Positions 50,993 through 63,700 of a stretch of DNA of 64,000 nt are shown piece after piece. Origin of the DNA: Nannochloris sp. 'desiccata' (lineage: Eukaryota > Chlorophyta > Trebouxiophyceae > Chlorellales > Chlorellaceae); the NCBI GenBank assembly GCA_019044685.2, contig JAGTXX020000009.1, positions 1,364,001 to 1,428,000 on the forward strand, written 5' to 3'. A program made the translations under genes and the position numbers. The stretch's first letter is position 1, and each line of letters begins with the position of its first letter. The notes beneath the pieces were generated by a model. It was not told the origin of the DNA. It saw only the letters and a program-made list of their open reading frames with translations, and ran no database searches.

Positions 50993-53900
50993 CTATATAC
51001 TCAACAACAATCTCTGAAGAATACCAAATACCATAATCAGTACAATCAACCCAGGGAACGCTGGCTGTTCTATAGCAATTCTCGCCTCGGGCGACATTGG
51101 CGGCGCAGGGGAAGGAGACGCTGAAGGCAATTGCTGCTGGAAAGCAACAGCAGACACTACTCCATTGTCCGGGGGAGTCGCTGCAACATTACCAGAAGAA
51201 GAAGATACTGGGGATGAGGAAGAACAACCACTACCAGCAGCACTGGTACTAGCAGCTGACGCTCCCGTCCCCGCTTCGGCACCCCTGGAGGGAGTTGAAT
51301 AAATCTCTTTCACAGTAGTTAAAACCTCCGACCACGATACAGAAGACTGTCTTCTCAAGGGAAAACTGAATAATCTACCTGTACCTGCCTTTTTCACAGT
51401 TTCTGGGCGACGTAAACTTGACTTGGCAGGTGTTTTGCGCGTAGAGCTGGGTCGGGGCGGTAGGGTGGTCAACCCTCCCTTTCTTGCTGAAGGCACTGCT
51501 GCTGTTGTTGCAGAGGGAGTTTCAGCGAGACTGCCAAGTGAGTTTTCAGAGGACAAGTTTCCGAGACGATAAGGACGCAGTCTAGGACTACGCAATGACG
51601 TGGCAATGGTAGGGCTAGTACGGCTCAGAGCGGTAGCCGTGCCTGTTCCTCCTGTTGCTGTTGCTGCTTTTGTTGTTGGCGGGAGACCAAGTCTATTTCG
51701 ATTGGCAGCTACAGAAGGAAGCATACTCCTCAACATCGCAGAAGCTCCTGCTAAAGGACCAACCGTATTAGCAGGCAACCATGCTGCAGCACCACCAGGG
51801 GTTGACCCTGCGGGACCAGGATGCTTTTGCAGCTGCTGCTGTTGTTGTGCAGGCGGAATTGAAGGGGAATCAAGGTGATCTTGAATAGAGTTTGCGCCTT
51901 GAGACGATTGAGGTGACAACGTACTTGGAGTCCCAGCGGAAATAAGGTAATGAGAAGTTGGAGCCAATCCAGCAGAGCCTGTTTCGGGTGGAGGTAACTC
52001 TACCGGAATACAGCTAACATTCGCTTTATTGTTGGTGCTACCACTATGAATACTGCTTGTCGCTTCTTGGTTGTTGCTGTTGTGTCCGTTTCCATTCTTT
52101 TCAGTGGCTGAATCAGCAGCTTCGTCTAAAGCTTCCAACAGATTTGTTGCCACATCCGTTGCAGGACTATCTGTTGGGACTTGACCTTCTGGTATCACCA
52201 TTACGACATTCGTAGAATCTGCCGAGTCTCCTATTGCAGGTGGTGGTGCATTCACCGACCGCTTCTGTGCTTCTACACCCCCTCCAGCTGCCTCTATTAC
52301 CGAGTAGTAGTTGTCCGACATAGCCGCAGCTTGAGGAACTTCAATTTCATTCGAACTCGACGTCTCTCTCCCACTGCTTCCAAAGTCAGTTTCAGTTAAT
52401 TCAGCACGCGGAGAGGTATACGCAGAAGAGCCCCCGCCATCTGCATCTGCTTCTGCATCTACCACCGCCAGTGCGGGTGCTTCCAAATCTTGGAGATGGC
52501 CATTTTCACTGCCGTCTCCTTCACCCTCTACCACCCTTTCTTCCTCATTTTCCTCAATTTCATCTTCACGAGGTGTATCAGCTCCATCTTCTGTAGTAGC
52601 TAAACTATGATCCGACATGGTTCGACCTAACCCACGAGCATAAGAGCGTCTTTTCTGTAACAAAGCGACCGTTACTGGTAAGCTATCGTCGTCAATCGAG
52701 GCTGGAACGATTTTCTCACGTGTAGCAGATACTAATGGAGTTAATACAGATTGCAAAGCCATGCGTGCAAGCAAGGGAAGCTCAAGAACGTGGACCCGCT
52801 GCAGCCGGCCAGGGTAGTGGGCGGATAACTCTGTATTAAGTTTTTTAATTAAGCTTACTATATGGCGAGATCGTGTTAGTGCTTCCCAATTGGAAGTCTC
52901 TCTGCAATCCAGAACAGCGACAATGCGTTCTGCTCCTCCAGGGTAATTGCTAAGTCGGCTTGCAACGCCTGCTGCAACCTGAGCGGCAATCGCATCAGCA
53001 AAGGCCTCTAGTCTGCCATGTTTAGCACATAACTGCAACGCTCTACCGAAACGAATCAACAACATAGGGTGCCCAGTTGCATCTGAACCACGCCATGCTA
53101 CTAACCTCTCCCATCTACGAAGTTTCGCTTCATCTACTTTTTCTTTTTGGTCCAGCGTCCACTCTACTGTGGCAATCACCCTTCTTACTGCTTTCTCAAT
53201 AGCAGCACCACGATCACCAGGCGTTTCTGCTTCTTTTAATCCGCATGCTTCTGCGAAACGCATCAATTCTGCGTTTGTTTCGTCCCAGCGAGGGGGAGCA
53301 AGTCCAATGCCACATTCGGTTAACATTCTTCTCATCTCGCTCATCTCTACTGAAAAGACAGCTGCCCATTCAGCTGCTGTCTCTGGCGGTTTATCTGGGT
53401 CTGGAATCGACATGGACCGTTCTAAAGCGGAGATGTCTACTCCACTGACTAACCGGGCGACAAAACGGCGAGGTCTTGCAGTGGCAGAAACAGCATGCTC
53501 TCGAGTTTGTTGCGCTACTCGGATAAAAACTGCGAGTGCTGCTGCTTTGCCAAGATCTACTGCATGGAATTGGGCACATGCTACCCGGGTTGAGAGCTCA
53601 TTTCCACGGTATCGTGCTCTGCGATCAACTAGGGCGCCTGCTGCTCCGAATACAAGAGCCGAAGCTTCAACTGCATTTCCAGCACTGCTGTTGATGTTGC
53701 GCAAAGCCATCATAGCTACAGTCTTAAGTACTATTGATGGTGTCAGCTGTCGTGCACATTGGCTTATAATACCACTAACAGCAGCAGCGAGGCGGTTTAA
53801 TGTTCGACCGGAATCAGAAGCCTTTATTTGAGCTAGACGTTCTTCTTCGGCAGCTGCCTCTTCTGCTGCAATTGCTTCTGCGGATTTCGCTTCTTCTTCT

Positions 53901-54334
53901 TCGTTGTGAGGTAGTAGATGTTCTTTTACTCGTTGGACTACGTGTTCGTTTAAGTCCTCATCGCTGTCTGAATAGGCGAGAACACGGAGCTTGTGATTAG
54001 CTTCAATAGGCGCCCGGGGCGGCTTGGCGGGTTTTGCTGGCTCTGCTGCTTGGGTGTTCTTTTCAGACTGTGAAGTCTCCTCAGTTTTCTCGGAATCGCC
54101 ATGCTTAATCTTGTCTTCATCATCGTCCTCTCGGTCGACTTTCTCGGGCTTCTCCTTCTTCAAATTTCGCAACAGCCTGCATGTGAGCATTGCAATTTGG
54201 AAGAGAGAGAAATGTCAGTATTCCAGACTCAATATCCCTTCGAGGGATCTATTACTATTACTATGGGAACATTGAATCCCTTTCTACCCAGGTACTTACC
54301 AGGAGCTGCCCATATCATTTCGACGATCGTCCAT
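50993..54334 (-). CDS. Sec14/CRAL-TRIO-like protein with a hydrophobic C-terminal anchor
   Basis: Exon 1 (54334-54300, MDDRRNDMGSS) and exon 2 (54176-50993) give 1072 residues. The N-terminus is Lys/Glu-rich and disordered. A helical region at about 130-270 is of unknown type. The CRAL-TRIO-like lipid-binding fold is around 370-500 (ERLVAWRGSDATGHPMLLIR, AERIVAVLDCRETSNWEALT, ELSAHYPGRLQRVHVLELPL). A very long low-complexity Ser/Thr/Ala/Pro stretch follows, and the last 20 residues (FPGLIVLIMVFGILQRLLL) look like a tail anchor. Sec14-type domains carry phosphatidylinositol or other lipids. The call rests on motif order, so the confidence is moderate. The signature basic residues of classical Sec14 are not obvious. 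Confidence 0.65.
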
Positions 54335-55049
54335 GATAACAACAAAATATATCTTAAGTCAGAGCCCAGCTGTCCCTTGTCGCAACGACGGCTTCTTTTA
54401 TACTGTTGTTGCTGACGCATGAGACATTGGTACTCCGTATTAAGTATTTATTGAAGTTCACCTGATCACTGTGTGGCGATCAAATTAATCTAACTATTAA
54501 GGGCTTTTGGAGTCCCTTTGCTTCACTAAAATTAATAAATCTGGCGACAAAGGCCAGCAAACCTAGATTTTTAAATTAAAGCGCGTTGGAGAAGCTTGCA
54601 AAGTAGACCTCACAGCAAACACAGCATGAGCGTTGGAGGTAGTACCACCGAGCTCCCATTAAAGGCAAAGCAATTCCTTCTCGCTGTCTTTTACGCTTGA
54701 CGGACATACTTGCCCAGAAACAACCCCACAGCCAAGAAGTCATGTGATCAATTCCTAGATAAAAAGATAGAGACCGGGACCGCGTGGCGGCGGTGGTTTT
54801 GGCGGCTCTTGGGTATGTATACTAAGCGAGGAAAAGGAGGAGTCTAATGAAGAAGTGTTACATAATCTACGATTTTGAGTCGATAACCATAGCAAGACTG
54901 CTTATAATATCAGTATTTAGGAGTGTTCCTTTTACTGCCGTCGTCAGTGTCTTTTTCCTGGGACCTTACCTCTGTCAAATATGCTACAATATGCACCGAG
55001 ACGCATTATTTTCCATATTGATTTTGATATTTATACTAATTTGGGAGAA
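54335..55049. other. Divergent promoter between Sec14-like and RbfA genes
   Basis: About 715 bases. A hydrophobic 118-codon frame (54847-55203) overlaps the RbfA first exon in another frame and is not supported. Nothing else is visible. Confidence 0.5.
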
Positions 55050-56071
55050 ATGGCTGGATTTGCTGGCGCTATGCTTGGCATGCAGTCTTCAAGATTTACA
55101 AATAATATTTCTACACGTAAGTCTGAAACCTTTTGCTACAATATCGAATAAAGTTATGGTGCATTTATCACATTGCATATGTAAAATCGATTACCGCTTC
55201 TGAATTTGCATCATATGTCTGAGATAAAATCTGACATTCCCCGCTTTAATTTTTTTATTCACTTTTTGCAGAGGTGCTTCTTCCACGAAGCAAAAGCTCT
55301 GCAGTATCGAGAGAGGTCCTTTGCATGGCACATCCGCGTCGTGTAGCCCGTGTAGCAAAACAAATCGAGCGTGAGGTTGGCTCTTTGCTTATTTACGACA
55401 AAGTCCTTCAGCAAGCAATCTGCCCTGAACGCAAAAGAGGCATGGACGGAGCTCTTTCCGCCCTGGCTTCCGTCACAGATGTCCAAATTTCAAATGATTT
55501 ACAAGTAGCAAAGGTCTATCTCTCCATTTATAGCGATGACGCAGGCAAGGAAGCCGCTATTGTCGGTCTTCAACGCCTCGAAGGCTATGTACGCAAGCAC
55601 GTTGGCAAAGCAGTCAGACTGAGATTAACACCTGAAATTCGATTTATAATGGATGAATCTATTGAACGCACTGAACGGATGTTTAAATTGCTGGAACAAG
55701 TAAAGGCAATCGAGGCCGGTGAAGCACCGCCACCTCCAATTGCGATCGCAACTCAGTTTGGCGATGCAGAGGATGACGTTAACCCTTTTACTACAGTAGA
55801 TTTAGGTATGTTTGATGACGGGGAAGATAGCGACGACGACGAAGATGATGAATCTATGAGCAGAAGAGGAGGTGCTTTCAATTTAGTGGACGTTGGCAAT
55901 TCGTCAAAATCTGGAAAAGAATTTGATTTAAATAATGAGGAAGTTGAGGAAATGATGGCGCTGTTTCGACAAGAGAGTAATAAAGCAGGAAATATTGGTG
56001 GTAGGGGGAGAGGAGGATATAGGCGAGGTGGTGGTGGAGGGGGCCGGGGAGGGGGCAGCAGACGGAAGTAG
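55050..56071 (+). CDS. RBFA: Plastid-type ribosome-binding factor A
   Basis: Exon 1 (55050-55116, MAGFAGAMLGMQSSRFTNN) and exon 2 (55272-56071) give 288 residues; an upstream in-frame ATG at 54981 is also possible. The RbfA KH-type domain lies at about 40-150: RRVARVAKQIEREVGSLLIY, SVTDVQISNDLQVAKVYLSI, VRKHVGKAVRLRLTPEIRFI and DESIERTERMFKLLEQV. Bacterial RbfA helps 16S rRNA 5'-end maturation in the small subunit, and the plant homologue acts in plastids. The C-terminal extension is acidic then Gly/Arg-rich (GGRGRGGYRRGGGGGGRGGG), longer than bacterial RbfA. The N-terminus is compatible with organelle import. Confidence 0.9.
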
Positions 56072-56259
56072 TCGGCATTTGTTTGCTACATTCATATTTT
56101 TTTATCTAGAGTGTTTCTAAATGTAATTCACTAGCGTATGTAGTAAGTTATATAATAGTTACATTTGTGGCACGATTATATAATAAGATAGTACTGGTGT
56201 TGGGAGTTATGAATGAAGATTTCCCGTCAGAGGATGAAGAGAATTTAGAATATTTCTAT

Positions 56260-56789
56260 CTATTTGCTAGCAGCTACTGAATCTTTAAACGCCTTTCCGG
56301 CCTTGAAAACAGGTACAGCCTTTTCAGGGATATCTATTTCAGCACCGGTAGCAGGGTTTCTGCCCTTCCTAGCAGAGCGGAGGTTTTTCTCAAAACTGCC
56401 AAACCCGACAATCGTCACTTTTTGATCTGCAAAATTAAAAAGAACCCATTATCAGCACCCGCCTAAACACATTAACCTGGTCTCCATAATATCCATCAAT
56501 CCGTAGTATAGATCATAGGTCACGTGATAATTATTAATAATATTTTGATCAAATTACCTTGAGCAACAGCGTTAACAATTGAGTCTGTAAGACTCTCTAA
56601 GACGCTTTTAACGCTTTCCTTCTTGACACCGCTTTTAGTACTAACGATGTCAATAAGCTCTTGCTTGGTGAGAGAAGAGTTGGCTTGAGCAGACATGTGC
56701 ACGCCTCTCAACCCGATCCTAGCCTTTGTAGGGGAAAAGGTAGGTCCAAGGGCAGCGCGACCAAGCATCGTGAGTCGGAGTGAAGTCAT
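56260..56789 (-). CDS. Organellar HU-type DNA-binding protein
   Basis: Two exons (56789-56558 and 56426-56260) give 132 residues. A targeting-like N-terminus ([20 protein letters not shown]) precedes the bacterial HU/IHF fold: [55 protein letters not shown], and the DNA-binding arm [14 protein letters not shown] with [17 protein letters not shown] proteins bend and compact DNA. Green algal plastids are known to carry nuclear-encoded HU (HLP), so a plastid role is likely, though mitochondria remain possible. The intron is phase 1. Confidence 0.92.
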
Positions 56790-57001
56790 TGTGATATCTA
56801 ATTGTAAGGAAATACCCTTGGAGGCTCTCCAACAGCCTCTAAATTTGAAAAAATTCTCGCTTGCCCCCACCTTGATCAAATCCGACAGCAATTTGCCCCT
56901 TTATCAAATCGATTTTAGGATTTCAATCCTCTAGATCTACAAAAACGCTAGCGCTTATAATATACAACAAAGAATATACAAAAAAGTATCAAATTCAATC
57001 T

Positions 57002-58908
57002 CTAAACAGGGGTCATAGCAAGGCCAGATCGTCCCAACGCCATCGGTGCACAATTCCGCCATTTGCCTGCAGTTATTGAAAAACATTCCACTCCATCATA
57101 CGCGGCCCCCTCCCCTACACTCCCTCCTGCCACAAACACTTCTCCATGAAGCACGCCTACCCCACAACTAGATCTGGGCACACTTAATGAAGGTAACGCC
57201 CTCCATCTGCCTTCTCGGAGATCCATCGCCTCCACTGAGGCCAGCCTCTGTCGTGCTGCTGTCATCCCTCCAATGGCAATAACTTGCCCGCCGACAGCTG
57301 CTGCACCAAGGTACTTACGTGGGAACTCTAATTTTGCGTCTAGAGTATACCATTCATTCTTACCAGGGTCGAATAGTTCAGCAGAATCATGAGTTGATCG
57401 ATCATTTTGACCTCCAATCGCAACGATATGTTGACCATTGACTGTACACGCAGCGAGAGAGGTACGCGGTGCTCTCATAAATGCACTTTCATCCCAAAGA
57501 CCCGTTGCAGGGTTGTATCTATCTACAGAACGCTGACTTATACCAGCTCTCCCAGTGCCAACACGACCTCCAAGAACGAAAACACCGCAATTAGGTAAGG
57601 CTGCTGCTGCCATGTTGACACGAGCACTACAAGGTTTAGGAAGTAATTTCCATGTCTGTTTTTTACGGTCGTATACTTGTGCAACGGACAGGTGGGCAGA
57701 GCCTTCGATGGCAAATGCTTTGGTGCCGAGAGTGCAAGCAGCAGCAAAACTACAAGGAGAAGGCATTCCAGGGCCCATTTCCCAACAATCTGTACGTGGG
57801 TCGTACAATTCTACAGTTTTTAAACTTCTCCAACCTTCATCAACCCCTCCTACAGCCATTAATTGCGTAGGAGAACCTTGCCGTGGTGTGTTTAGACCGG
57901 TAAGAGAATGAGTAGCAAAGTTTTTATTGTGTTGATATACTGCATTATTAAATGCTTCACACAAGCTAGAAAACGCATCTGGGGAGTAGGAATTATACAA
58001 TGGCTGTGCTGCATTGGAAGCAGAAGAAGCAGAGCTATGAAGAATAGCTGCTGCAGAGTGTACTGCAGCCGCACCAGCATCTCCAGCCAGGGAAGAGCGT
58101 ACGGTGGTACACAGGAGGGTCTCTACATGCTGGAATCTCTCTTCTACGCTGCCTAATACCCATAGTGCTGCTGCTTGAGCTACATCACACTCTCCAGAAA
58201 CTTCTAATTCGTCGCTCCTGAGTAGGTTTTCTAAGAGGGAAAGCGGGAGGAGTTGGAGAGAGGGGGCTGCGGTAGATGATTGCATTAGCGGGACTAAATG
58301 AGCTTGCAAATATCGCATCTGTAAACAAGATAACAGGTAAATTCAGAGTACATTATATGCATTATAGTTTAAAATCAAAACTAACTGAGGAAAACTAATT
58401 CAGATATTAAATAGTATAACCAACTGGAAATACGCCTAAAAATTGAGCTTACCGCATCGTCTAGAAGGTCAGCGCAATCAAATCTTTCTGCCAGCACCAA
58501 GGTTTCTACCACAGTTTCCAAACTTAACAATCTATTTAAATACTGATTGCATGCATCTCTGACAGATTCGACTGATAAATACGACGCTGCTGCTAAAAGG
58601 GGCAAGACGGTGTCGTTGTTTAATTGGTCGGAGGTGACGGGATTACTATAAACAGCTTTTAGTAAAGCGCGTAAAGATGCCTCATCAACACCTGTCAAGC
58701 AAATGGGTTTAGAGTCTTCTGCTCCTTCACGCATTTGCCTGCCAGAACCGATAAATAGAGCTCGGAAAAATCCTGAGGATGCTGCCAGCACCACTCGATG
58801 CGCAGGGACGATTGCTCCATCCACGGTGCGAAGTTGGACATCGCATAGACTGCCATCTTCCCATAGATCTAGAAAATTGTTGTTACTGCTTGACTCTGTG
58901 AGATTCAT
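57002..58908 (-). CDS. BTB-Kelch protein
   Basis: Exon 1 (58908-58453, MNLTESSSNNNFLDLWEDGS) and exon 2 (58318-57002) join in phase 0 to give 590 residues. The BTB domain is in exon 1 (CDVQLRTVDGAIVPAHRVVL, AASSGFFRALF). A BACK-like linker follows (QLLPLSLLENLLRSDELEVS). About six Kelch repeats cover residues 310-590 (LMAVGGVDEGWRSLKTVELY, FVLGGRVG, IVAIGGQNDRSTHDSAELFD, VIAIGGMTAA, EVFVAGGSVGEG). BTB-Kelch proteins usually act as substrate adaptors for CUL3 ubiquitin ligases. The acceptor at 58319 gives DDA-MRYLQAHL. Confidence 0.92.
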
Positions 58909-59202
58909 TGTATTCAAATAATATTATTCAAAGATCACCTGCGGTGTTTTGTGATCATACTCTCCTTTGTTGGAGACTCTTGCAGGGTCCATCTTAGCCA
59001 TGGAAAGGAATTGGAAAATAAACCCTTTACAGAAACCAAGGCCAGAAAATGTTTGCTGTTGATGAGAACCTCGAAACATAGCACCAGCTACCACCTAGGT
59101 TGGGGAGCTGTGGCCGAGAACCCAAACTACCCAAGACCGAAAGGGCTCGGTGAAACTTTTCATGGGGGCGAGGAAGGCCATCTTTTTAATGTTCGAACGG
59201 CC

Positions 59203-60666
59203 ATGATTCCCTTCTTGCTCACTCTAGGGCTCGCACAAGGCTTGCTCTGTACGGCTCTTCCTCTTCAGCCCCTTAGGTTCAACGATGACGGCGCCTTTAA
59301 AATAGCCTTGTTTACTGATTTACACTATGGCGAGTCCTCTGAATTGGACTTGAAGTCAGATGAGGTATTATACGCATCGTAATTAGTGGCCTTGGAGGCT
59401 TGAATTGACAGTTTAGACCTCCAATAGCGATTTTCTGTCAACAGCCCACCGGGCTTGGGACGCCGAGTTTCTTATTATTCTTTTGCTCAGAAATATGTCT
59501 TTTCTACTTTGCAGGCTCAGCGTATGGTGCTTGAACAGGAGAAACCTGATTTCATCGTCTTTGGCGGAGATATGGTCAGCGGATGGCACGCAAAGGGAAA
59601 AGATGGGTGGTTTCAAAACAGGTGGCATCAACTTACAGCCCCAGCTCGCGAATTTTCAATTCCTTATGCCCTTGTATTAGGCAACCACGATGACGAAGGA
59701 AACTTAGATAGACGACAAATACTTCAACATGATATAGATACAAGTGATGGATTATCCTATACAAAACAAGGACCATATCGGGTCGGCGGAGCTTCAAATT
59801 ATTATATTGATATTTTTCCAAACCCAAACGCTGACACAGCTCCCGTAGAAGCTCCTAGTGGAACTGACATTACTAATCTACTACATCCAAGTAAAGAAAC
59901 GAAAAACGTCTCTTCATTTTCTGCAAATAACGTACCAGTACCACTATTTAGTCAAAATCTCGCTCCTACTGAACCAGAGCCAGCTGCTCGTCTTTGGTTC
60001 TTCGACTCCATGAACCGCGGCTGTTTAATTCAAAGAAACTCATGGGGGTGTATAGCACCAACAGCTATTCAATGGGCTTCGACCATCTCAAAAACGATTC
60101 CTCTGGTTCCTACTGCTATGGCATTTGCCCACATACCTATTCCTGAAGTAGTAAACGTCTGGGAACAAAGTACAGAGCCTGTTTATGGCCGGAAAAGAGA
60201 GTTTTCCAACTGCCAGGGTATTAATACAGGGCTTCACAAATTTGCAAAAGAGAATGGAGTTCAGGCGGTATGGAGCGGCCACGACCATGTTAATGATTTT
60301 GTAGGGGTGTGGGAAGGGGTGAGGATAGGATATGGAAGAAAAAGTGGCTATGGAAGCTATTTTTATGGGGAAACTGTTGATCCAGTTGATAGCAAGAAGA
60401 GTTTTACTGATCAGCGTAGTTCAGCAGTAGTACCGGTGCAGCGTGGAGCGAGGATCATAGAGTTACGGCAAGGCGAGAGTGCAAATAATGCTAAGAATTG
60501 GATTGCATTAGAGTCTGGAGTAAGAGAATACCAGAGAGTGATAGATAAATGGTTGTTTTCAGGGCCTTCGGAGCAAACTGTGTGCCGGTCTGGAGCGGTG
60601 GCGGTGTCAACTGGGGTATTTTGTAATATAATGCTTGCGATCCTAGCTTTTTACGTGATTAATTGA
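59203..60666 (+). CDS. Metallophosphatase (purple acid phosphatase PAP28-like), secreted or membrane
   Basis: Exon 1 (59203-59364) and exon 2 (59491-60666) give 445 residues. The start codon at 59203 yields a signal peptide (MIPFLLTLGLAQGLLCTALP). Metal-binding motifs appear in order: FTDLHYGE, FGGDMVSG, LGNHDDEG, AFAHIPIPE and WSGHDHVNDFVG. This arrangement (D-x-H, GD, GNHD, H, GHDH) fits the PAP28-type group of plants. The intron acceptor TTTTGCTCAG/AAA was preferred because it places KYVFSTLQAQRMVLEQEKPD directly after the first motif. A C-terminal hydrophobic stretch (CNIMLAILAFYVIN) may anchor it. Substrate unknown; phosphate esters are likely. Confidence 0.87.
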
Positions 60667-60764
60667 ATGAAATTATTTATTTCGGTGAAGGATAGCATAA
60701 TAGCATGATCAAGTGTGCTCTTCTAAATGAAAAAATGTTGAAAACTAAACTAAAAAAATTGATT

Positions 60765-63700
60765 TTACTTGCTTCCGTTGAGCCATTCCACAACAGTTTT
60801 ATGCGGCAATTTCCTCAAGGCTTCTCGAACAAGCAACGATCCTGCCCCAAATCCAATACACAGCGCCCATTGCACGGGATCTAACGCTACAGTACTAAAC
60901 GCTTCCCCACCAAATTGTACAATCACCGCCTGGAGTACCGCCTCCGCACCCAACACCCCTAAAAATAAATGCGCTGTAGATAACCCGTCAGCGACATAAG
61001 ATTCATCACTAACTTTCCGTGCATTCAGCTGATTAAACAACTGCATCATAACAAAGGCGTTGAACACCATGGTATGGTGAATAGAGGGACCATCACCGGG
61101 GATGTGGGCGGGGAAATTTAAAACTGTTGGAGCTGCGACTAACAACCAAACTAAAGCACCGAGTTGGTAAGTCGCTTGCCCAACAACGTGCTTCAACATA
61201 GGCGCTTTAGGGTCTAAAAATTGATGATTTGCAGTGAACGGAGGGATATCAAGCAATGTCGGGTGTGGCGCCTCTGTCGCCAATGCTAACGAGGCCAAAG
61301 AATCCATAATAAGATTCACCCAGAGCATTTGAACAGCAGATAAAGGCGACTCGGAGACGCCTAATGCCCCCCCAACAGCAATAATCACAGCGACGACGTT
61401 GATTGTGAGCTGAAATTGAAGAAAACGTGCCACATTGGCGTACACGTTCCTCCCCCAAAGAGCCGCAACAACTATCGATTGGAAATTATCATCCAGCAAA
61501 ACAATGTCTGCTGCATCTTTTGCTACTTGAGTACCAGAGTTCATAGCAAAGCCTACATCAGCAGCACGGAGTGCAGGCGCGTCGTTTGTACCGTCACCCG
61601 TCATCGCAACGCGATCAGTAGTAAGAGAGCGGACAGCCGTGACGATGGTAAATTTGTCCGCTGGCGTACATCGTGCTAAAACACGTAATTGGGGCCAGAT
61701 TTCTAAAAAAGCCTCGCGATTGATACTACCATCGGGAGCGACGACCATGTCTCTAAACTGCTGGCCTTCCATCACCTCGTATGGCTTCTTCGAAGTTTCG
61801 TTGTTACCACCGTATTTGTCGCAATCATTATCGTCAAGAGGTGATGTTAATATATTAGCAGCCCTGGCAATGTTTGCTGCAGTTCCTGCATTATCCCCCG
61901 TCAGCATTTTCACACTAATTCCAGCGTGCTGGCATTTCAAAATTGCATCTGCAGCTTCTGGGCGCAATGGGTCTTCAAGGCCGACGACAGAAATTAAAGT
62001 TAAATCTTGTTCAAGCGCCTCGACATCTTTTAATTGGAAAGACCTCGCATCGTTATTAGCACTACTAGTATTATTCATAGTAAAACCATTAGTACCATTG
62101 TTCGTTTCATACTCAGCACTTAAAGTCCTGTTATCACCAATAGAGCTACCAGGAAGATTGATAGTACTACCAACATTCACAGTCCCTTTTCCACTCGTAC
62201 TATCAGCTGTCGTACTTTCTCTACCAATACTTCCTAGGGAAATGTCGCGGTACGCTAGAGCAAGTAATCGTAAACCATTCCCAGAAAATAATTCCAACAG
62301 CTGTGTTCGATCAGCAGTTGTAAGAGGTATTCGTTCCCTGTATGAATTAAGACGCCAGGTGCAATGTTCTAGAATAATCTCAGCAGCTCCTTTGACAAAC
62401 AGCCTACCATCATCACTAGATCTAGTAGTAGCAGTAGCAGCAGCGGCAGCAGCAGTAGAAGAAAGAGAAGAAGACGGGAGTGCAAGAAGAGAAGACATCC
62501 TTTTTCTTTCAGACGTGAACGGGGTTTGCACAAGCAGCTTTGCTTCAGTTGCACCCAACCCATTAGTCTCATTATTGTGCGCCGCCGCCTGTAAAGCTCT
62601 AGAAAGCTGTAATAAAGCAATTTCCGTTCGACTTCCACTTTCTTGGAGCCTTCCTTGTCTATCAACAAAAACATTCGCAGTGCTATTCACAGCCACGCTG
62701 TGGCACAGCAGGCCCAGCACGCGATCATCAACCTTATCTAAAACACATTGGCGTAATTCGGGGCACTGGAGTCGTTCTAAGACATCATCATCGTCAAAGG
62801 TCCTACTCCACGACGCTGCCTCTTTTAAGACATCACCAATACCATTACCATTATCGGTTTCTAGGAACATTCCCGATGCCCCTGCCACCTCCACCTCCTC
62901 CTCTCCCCCTGCTTCTCCACCAGCAATCAACAACACCGGTGCTGGTTCTTGCGTCGACATAAATTCCCCTACATTGGGTATAACTTCACCTGCCAGCCAC
63001 ATTCTGGTAACTGCCATACGGTTTTGGGTGAGTGTGCCGGTCTTGTCGGTACAAATAACGGTTGCAGTGGCCATGGTCTCTGCCGCTCCTAGGTGGCGGA
63101 CGAGATTGTTCTCTTCGAGCATTTTCATGACAGAGTAAGCGAGAGAGATGGTGACTGCTAAAGGGAGACCTTCTGGCACAGCGACGACCTGTATGGATTG
63201 GAGACAACACAATGATATATTAAGTATAAGATTTTTTTTTTTTTTGTTCAGCGGTAATTATAGAAGAAAACACGCCATTCTCCTTCACTCACTAATATTG
63301 TGACTCCAGTGATGAAGAAACTAAGATAATTATGTAAATACACCCAATCCCAAGGTTGCTGCGCTACAAAGAACGTATCGTAACTAAATCTAGAGGCAAG
63401 AGCAGCTGTCGCTAAAACCGCTGCTCCTAAACCCAATTGACCGATGACAGTTGCATAGCCTTCAAGCTTCTTTTGAAGCGCAGTTTCCTCTCGTAACCTG
63501 CCAAGACCTTCTGTATTATACGTCAGCTCAGAAGAAGCGCTGCTGCTGCTGGGAATAGAAGAAGAAATAGAAGAAGAAGAGCCAGATACTTCTTTGTCTT
63601 CTGTTTTGTTATTGCTATTAGTTTCTGTTGCTATCCTTGCTGCCCATCGTCCTTCTCCAGCAGCAGCAATCATGTTAGCCACAGCTCCAGATTGTGATCT

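Noticed and set aside
54847..55203. Hydrophobic 118-codon frame upstream of RbfA
   Set aside because: It overlaps RbfA exon 1 in another frame and runs through its intron; no family match.
59400..59490. Extra exon between the two metallophosphatase exons (TSNSDFLSTAHRAW frame)
   Set aside because: It would need a non-GT donor. The direct splice 59364 to 59491 uses good sites and gives the family-like sequence.
61639..63138. 499-codon open frame antisense to the Ca2+-ATPase
   Set aside because: It is opposite a strongly conserved P-type ATPase exon, is Ser/Thr/Pro-biased, and has no motif: a shadow frame.
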